From assembly GCA_019915135.1 (NCBI GenBank), contig JAHLMK010000008.1:620001-684000 (forward strand): a DNA stretch of 64,000 nucleotides, written 5' to 3'. The translations under genes and the position numbers were made by a program. The number at the start of each line of letters is the position of its first letter. Position 1 is the first letter of the stretch. Of this stretch, positions 58,723 through 64,000 are shown piece by piece. Source of the DNA: Strobilurus pachycystidiatus. Lineage: Eukaryota > Basidiomycota > Agaricomycetes > Agaricales > Physalacriaceae. The notes below the pieces were generated by a model. It saw only the letters and a program-made list of their open reading frames with translations, did no database searches and had not been told where the DNA came from.

Positions 58723-61631
58723 ATGTCCTTCAAGGCCGTCCTCTACGCATATATCCTCGGAGGCCTTACATTCATCCCATTACTACTCGCATGTCTCGTC
58801 CTCTTCACCATCTACACGTCGGTACCCGTCGGCGAGCTCGATGTCTCCAAACGACGTCGGCACAGTCTTGAAGTGCAGGCGCACGACAAGGACGGCGCCT
58901 CTCCTGAGCCCGGCGCAGCCACCAGCGACGTAAATGACGTGCCCAAGACCCGGAAGGGGTGGCTCACGATGCGCCGCACCTTCGAGGAGTCCCAGTTCGA
59001 CGGCGGATATGTCACCCTCGTGCGCTCCTTCCTGGACGCCAGATCCAAGGATCCCAAACGCTCCCGGCCAAAGGATATGTGGTACGTGGTGCTCAAGGGC
59101 AAGATCCTCTATCTCTACGAGGACGAGGGCATGACCGAATGCGAGGCGGCGATACAGCTTGGTCTGTACGACGTCGTCATCTATCCCGAAGGTCTCCAGG
59201 ACGGAGAACTTTTTGCCAAACGCAACGCGATATGTCTCAAGGCCAAGCCGTCATCACCTACCGGCCTGCCGAGCGTAACGAAGGAGATGAAGTTGGCTGG
59301 GCTCGCGGACAAGGCGGACAGCGACCCAGTGGCGCAGAAGGTCGCAGAGGCAGAGGACGCAGCAAGGGGGGAAGCCTTCGACTCCAATACGCCTTGGTTC
59401 ATCTTTGTTCGGTCCAACACCGAAATGGAGGACTGGTACTTCTCCTTCATCCACGCCTCAGATCATCCGTCTCAGACCCCTACTCTCTCCCCTCTGCAAC
59501 CTGTATTCCAAACCGCCGAAATGAACAACCTCGTCTCCACACTGGACGAGCTTCCCGACGTCATCCCCATGCGCTGGCTCAATGCCTTAATCGGACGTGT
59601 ATTCTACAGCTTTTATCGCACACATACGTTGGAAAACGGTCTCATCGGACGTCTAATGAAGAAGCTCGCCAAAGTGAAACGTCCTGCCTTCCTGACTGAG
59701 ATCGTTGTAACCGAAGTCTCTGTTGGCAACACCTCCCCCACATTTAGCAAGCCTATGTTGAAGGAACTCACAAAGGAAGGGGACGCGTCGATGGAAGTAC
59801 ACGTCCTGTACAAAGGCGAAATACGCGTCACTGTCGAAGCCACAGCCAAAATCGAGATTGGTACATTCAAATCATATAACGTCAAACTCGTCCTCGCCGC
59901 TGTCTTGAAAGAGCTCGAGGGCAACCTTCTTGTCAAGATCAAACGGCCCCCTAGCAATCGCATTTGGTATGCGTTTACCCAAACGCCCAGGATGGTTCTG
60001 GCGGTGGAGCCCGTCGTTAGTGATAGGCAGATCACTTGGAGTATGATCCTTGGAACACTCGAGTCCAGATTGAAGGAAATTGTACGTGACCGTCCCGCCT
60101 GTTTGACCGTAATGTCGCTAAACAGTTATCGATGATGTAGATCCAAGAGTCCATCGTAATGCCGAACATGGATGACATCGCTTTCTCCGAAAGTCTCCCT
60201 TACGAACACCGAGGTGGCATTTGGTCGGATGCTGCGCGACGGGAACGTCAAGTCGTTCCTGACATTTCGCCAAACGCACCAAATGGTGTCGCATCTGGAA
60301 CAGAGAGCTCGGAAGAGCCATCTTCGGATACCGAGTCGCCCGCCATGCAGAAAACACAGTCCCTTCAGGAACGTACTAAGACTTCAGTATCATTACCGGA
60401 ACCCCCAATGGCATCGACCGGGTCTGCATCGGACTCGGGTACCAACCGGCGTCGAACATGGTTCTCGACAGTCCGGGGTGATGAGTTCAAGTCCCTGCGC
60501 GAGGAGACAGCAGAGGAACGTGGGAGATCAGTGGATATCGAGAAAGCCGATTCAGTACAGAGGTCGCGTTCGACTTCAGGGAAGCCGGAGAGTGTCGCGG
60601 AGGGTTCCTCTGTCAATGGAGATAGCCCCAACACCGAACCCCAACCGCTTCCCCAGATCAGTCTGACTGAGGATAGCAACAGCCGTTCGTCGTCTCAAAG
60701 CTCAGACCGGTCCCGTACGGCATCGACTTCTAAGCCTATTCCCATTCCAGAACCTCCTTCCCCCGCTCCGTCCTCGAAGGAGTTTCGTTCGAATACCCCG
60801 GCAAGTCCTACGAGTTCGTTCCTGTCTACCCTGAAATCGCGGGCTGGAGATAAGCAGGCTCTAAGCAACTCGGCGAAGGAGGCGATGAGGAAGTGGGGAT
60901 GGGGCGGCATGAAGAAGGAAGACGATAACAACAGCAGAGAGAGCGTGTCTGACCAAGGTGCCGTTGGGAACGCACGCCAGCGAGTCGATAGCTTGACGCA
61001 CAAGGCGCGAAGCAGTTATGCGGAAGTCCGCGCTGCGGTCGAGCAACGGAAGAAGGAGGAGACGGACGAGACTTTGGCGACGAACGAGGACACAAGGAGA
61101 GGACGGACGGTCAGTACTGGATCGCGGGCTGCAGAGGGTGATGAGGAGGCGGAGGTGAAGGAAGTTCCGTCGCCTATCAAGAGGCAGCCTCAGGGCAAGA
61201 CGATGTCTATACCTGGCATTCATGCCAGTCACAAGGGGGAGGTCATGTCGATGGGATATGTGGCTCCTGCGCCCCCTCAGCCTGCGGCGTCACCGCCGAA
61301 GAATCCAGTCTATAGACTCTGGAAGACGCCTGCTTCGGGAGCGCAAGAGACTACTGAGGCGCGAAATGGAGAAGAGTCTTCTCCTACCGCGTCCAACGAA
61401 GAACAGGCCTCCTCGTCCGGACCTACAAACCCCAATGCAGGTCGACCTGTCCCTCCTGTACCGACATCACGCCCCGCCCCACCCCCTCTGCCACCAAGAG
61501 TTTCCGTCTCCCGCCTACCCACACACAACCCATCCGACGCTTCGAGCCCGTCCGCCTCTGAGATCCTCAACTCAATCGCGCGACGCTCGTCAATATCCCA
61601 GCCGCAAACTCCCACCACGGCCTTGGACTGA
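58723..61631 (+). CDS. Nvj2/TEX2-like SMP- and PH-domain lipid-transfer protein
   Basis: Family members sit in the ER membrane and move lipids at contact sites with Golgi or vacuole. Two exons, 58723-60081 and 60141-61631, give 949 residues. One membrane segment is at the N-terminus ([20 protein letters not shown]). A PH-like domain follows ([19 protein letters not shown], then [19 protein letters not shown]). The SMP lipid-transfer domain starts at [18 protein letters not shown] and includes [20 protein letters not shown] and [19 protein letters not shown]. The last 350 residues are Ser/Pro-rich and disordered. The ATG at 58723 was chosen because it directly precedes the membrane segment, although the frame is open upstream. 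The intron after LKEI joins [13 protein letters not shown] in frame. Confidence 0.93.
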
Positions 61632-63109
61632 TTTCTAGTCTGTACACAGAAGTATTCACGCTTACACTTTTGCTCACTCGCTCTCTAATCATTTGGCATC
61701 ATTTGTATAATAACTTACACACATAGTTGCATGTATTCAGATTTCATGGCGTGGATTGGATTGGATTGGATAGGGTAGGGTAGAGGTAGTAATCGTTGCT
61801 GGATTTAGGGAATTGGTACCCTCATTGTCTTGCGTCGTGGTGACGACGAGGGCTGTGGCGTAGATTACGACTAATTGTGTTCCTTCATTTTGAGATGACG
61901 TTTCGATGCAAGCGATTTCGTAGCTGCTACCAGGATGATCATGCCCTACTAATTGAACTTAATAAATTCTAAATGACCTTCGATTTCCAACGCCTCCGGT
62001 GCAGACTAAGTCAGGTGTGTGGACAGACAGATATATCTTTACGTGCATCTAGACCTGAGGAGCACAGTACGGACCGTACTAGGGAAATACTTATATGAGA
62101 TCATGCTAATCATGTCTGTATAGATGCCTTACTTCAAGTTCGATCAAAGGGTACATAAGGTATGTATGTATACGATGAAAGACCTAGGCCGATGGTCGTA
62201 CGCCACAACCGCCGCCGCAAATGGAGCGGGAGTTGTAGGTCCGTATATAGCTATATCGATGCCGGCAGCCGCCAGCGTGGTATGGCGCACAAGGTCGGAA
62301 CATGGAGGCTATACCACTTGGAGACTGGTTTTCCCGCCACAGTGGAGTGAGTTTGGCACTTTTTTCCAATTGGTGGGCGAATCCAAGTAGCTTTGTCTCT
62401 TAGTATCGGTTTCGTCACAATGAAAGACCGTTTCATCCGCTAGTGGTAGTGGTTGGTTGTAGTCAATTGGGCTACGAGGAAGTGAGGCGGAGAATCACAC
62501 GATGTGATACTTTCTATACTCTCCTCCATTGGGCAGTCGCTTCGTGGCATTCGGATGCATTAAGTAGTGATGATGTTGGATTGTGGCGTTCGATCCCCTC
62601 CTGGAGCGCTGGTCCAGAGTATAGGGAGATTCGAGGACGTTCGAGCGATACGACTGTCAAGGAGGAATGTAGGATAGATCATTGAGTGTCCCTGTGCAAT
62701 TTCTCGAAGAAGACATTAAGGTCGAAGAGCTACACAGCGAGCGCGACACGGGACATCTATCCGATGGGTCTCCGCTGTATGGTGGTAGCCTTGACGTGAC
62801 AACTGAAACGATAAGTTGTGTGGGTTGAGATGACCTGGAATGACCGATCAGCAACCAGAATGGCAGGCCCATATGTCTACGCTCCGAGTCTCCGGCTGAC
62901 GTTTTCATGTTTCTGTGCGGCGTTGGGGCTTGAGGACTGCTGTACTTCCAGGGTCGCTACACGCGGAATCACGCAAACATATTATGTGTATGTGGGCGGC
63001 ACAGGATTAGGACCGTTGTTCTTCCACTGACTGTCGAGGCTGAAATGTGAGTGAATCCCTGGCTGACTGTTATCAGGAGACTGACGACAGAAGACAGACG
63101 CACAGTCTG
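61632..63109. other. Intergenic, about 1.5 kb
   Basis: Open frames of 60-90 codons have no family motif. Upstream exons of the gene at the right edge may lie in 62.8-63.05 kb, where a donor GTGAGT occurs at 63049, but I could not fix them. Confidence 0.4.
61753..61782. repeat. Short tandem repeat GGATT then GGGTA
   Basis: Three GGATT units, one GGATA and two GGGTA units in a row, in the 3' flank of the Nvj2-like gene. Confidence 0.8.
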
Positions 63110-64000
63110 ATGCCAGGACCTTCTCTCCACCGGGTGTCACCAGAGTTGGAAGCAGTGTGGCAGAAGCACGCGGCGCACATAGCTTGGACGACGTCCCACA
63201 CTGGCAGCACCAAGGGATATAAACCGAGCATTGCGAGGATCGAAGGGACGATCCACGCGTTGTCGCCTCCGCCCCGGTTGCGCAGCAAGAAACGAGGGCA
63301 GTCTGTGCAGGCAACAGCGTCTTTGAGCGCGCCGAACGTAAGACTGGACCAGATACGCGAGGTGGAGTCGGAGAGTGGACACAGCAGCAGTCAGCACGCC
63401 AGTGGGCCGCCAGAGACGATGGAACATGCATCAGGATCTGATGATCGCGAGGGAGACCAAGAGCGGATCGGGGACGGGCCTGCTGTTTCGTCGCGGCAGG
63501 ACGAGATGAACACGAGCACGACGCCTGGCGCGCGAGAGGATCCGCTGTCGCACCTGCGCGAGCGAGCGCGCAGCAAGAAGCGACTGACGCTGCTGCAGGC
63601 CAGAAGCGCCTCTGCATCAGGTGCGTGGTGCAATGCATGCCAAGGCAGAGAGGCCGCTGATGGGCCGGCTGTAGTGGTCCTGGACAGCAAGACGAGGACC
63701 GATGAACGACGGGAAGGGCCTCCCGGCGCCGACCCTGCTGGCGTCAGCACCGGAGGGCGGCGACCCTTCCTGCTTTCTCACGGCCGACAGGGGTCGGGGT
63801 CGTCAGCCTCGACCGTAACCATGGCCGAGTCTGACTGGACACGACCAGCGTCGACCGTCGACGAGGCGCGCATCAGCATCAGCAGCACGATCCACACGTC
63901 GTCCGACATGCAGCTCTCCGACTCGGCGGCGGCGGACCGCACCTCGTTCATCGACTTTCTCTCTCCGCTCGACCCCCACTTTTCCATCCATGCGCCACAC
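63110..64000 (+). CDS. Ser-rich protein, 3' part outside the window
   Basis: From the ATG at 63110 the frame stays open for 297 codons to the window edge. The sequence is rich in Ser, Arg and Pro, with segments such as LSPPPRLRSKKRGQ, HLRERARSKKRLTLLQA and FIDFLSPLDPHF. No domain is recognised. High GC and antisense open frames on the same stretch lower the certainty that this is the coding strand. The true start may be in an upstream exon. Confidence 0.5.
   Translation, partial: MPGPSLHRVSPELEAVWQKHAAHIAWTTSHTGSTKGYKPSIARIEGTIHALSPPPRLRSKKRGQSVQATASLSAPNVRLDQIREVESESGHSSSQHASGPPETMEHASGSDDREGDQERIGDGPAVSSRQDEMNTSTTPGAREDPLSHLRERARSKKRLTLLQARSASASGAWCNACQGREAADGPAVVVLDSKTRTDERREGPPGADPAGVSTGGRRPFLLSHGRQGSGSSASTVTMAESDWTRPASTVDEARISISSTIHTSSDMQLSDSAAADRTSFIDFLSPLDPHFSIHAPH

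Noticed and set aside
61753..61782. GGATT/GGGTA run considered as interstitial telomere repeat
   Set aside because: Fungal telomeres of this group are TTAGGG-type; the run has only two similar units and reads better as a short tandem repeat.
62982..63638. 218-codon minus-strand frame at the right end
   Set aside because: It is Cys/Ser/Arg-rich without a domain and lies opposite a longer frame that stays open to the window edge; in GC-rich DNA both arise easily. The plus frame is preferred but not proven.

Overview
This window is nuclear DNA of a filamentous basidiomycete, most likely an Agaricomycete. Nearly every gene is broken by short introns of about 45-60 bp. The gene set is fungal and includes a DUF6535 membrane protein, F-box proteins of the mushroom type, a TRI5-like sesquiterpene synthase and a LaeA-like methyltransferase. 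Exon borders were worked out by hand from reading frame, splice sites and conservation; no transcript or database was consulted, so single-base errors at some borders are possible.

Layout. 0-8 kb: a stand-alone sesquiterpene synthase, a SIKE/FGFR1OP2-type STRIPAK protein, an RRM-like protein and a Ser/Tyr/Pro-rich orphan. 9.7-14.5 kb: a decayed copy of the RNA helicase gene SKI2 on the minus strand. 14.8-19.1 kb: a seven-exon methyltransferase and IST1 (ESCRT-III regulator), both minus. 20-27 kb: an SH3-RasGEF, Rab5 and, divergent from Rab5, a two-RRM/RGG protein. 27-34 kb: a GFA/CENP-V-type enzyme, an F-box protein, a small orphan and a DUF6535 membrane protein. 34-37 kb is a transposon-rich patch: a tRNA-Trp, a 318-bp hAT-like MITE, and a second GFA gene split by a 1.5-kb element with terminal inverted repeats and a target-site duplication.

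38-64 kb holds mainly housekeeping genes: AP-2 sigma and mitochondrial uL1 fired from a 92-bp shared promoter, Rsm22, a tiny dsRNA-binding protein, G-protein beta, a golgin-like coiled-coil protein, a large F-box protein, the sulfhydryl oxidase Erv1, an Nvj2/TEX2-like lipid-transfer protein, and a gene running off the right edge. Several genes share themes: membrane traffic (Ist1, Rab5, AP-2 sigma, golgin, Nvj2), Ras/G-protein signalling (RasGEF, G-beta, SIKE-type protein) and mitochondrial translation or import (uL1m, Rsm22, Erv1). There is no sign that they form one cluster.

The most notable points are the insertion-disrupted GFA paralogue, the SKI2 pseudogene with a destroyed Walker A motif, an apparently high share of GC-AG introns (6 of about 71 inferred), an 11-nt microexon in IST1, and five copies of a 12-mer at 49.3-49.6 kb. 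About 10 kb (7.7-9.7, 16.4-17.9, 40.3-42.8, 44.7-46.1 and 46.7-50.9 kb) carries no gene I can defend.
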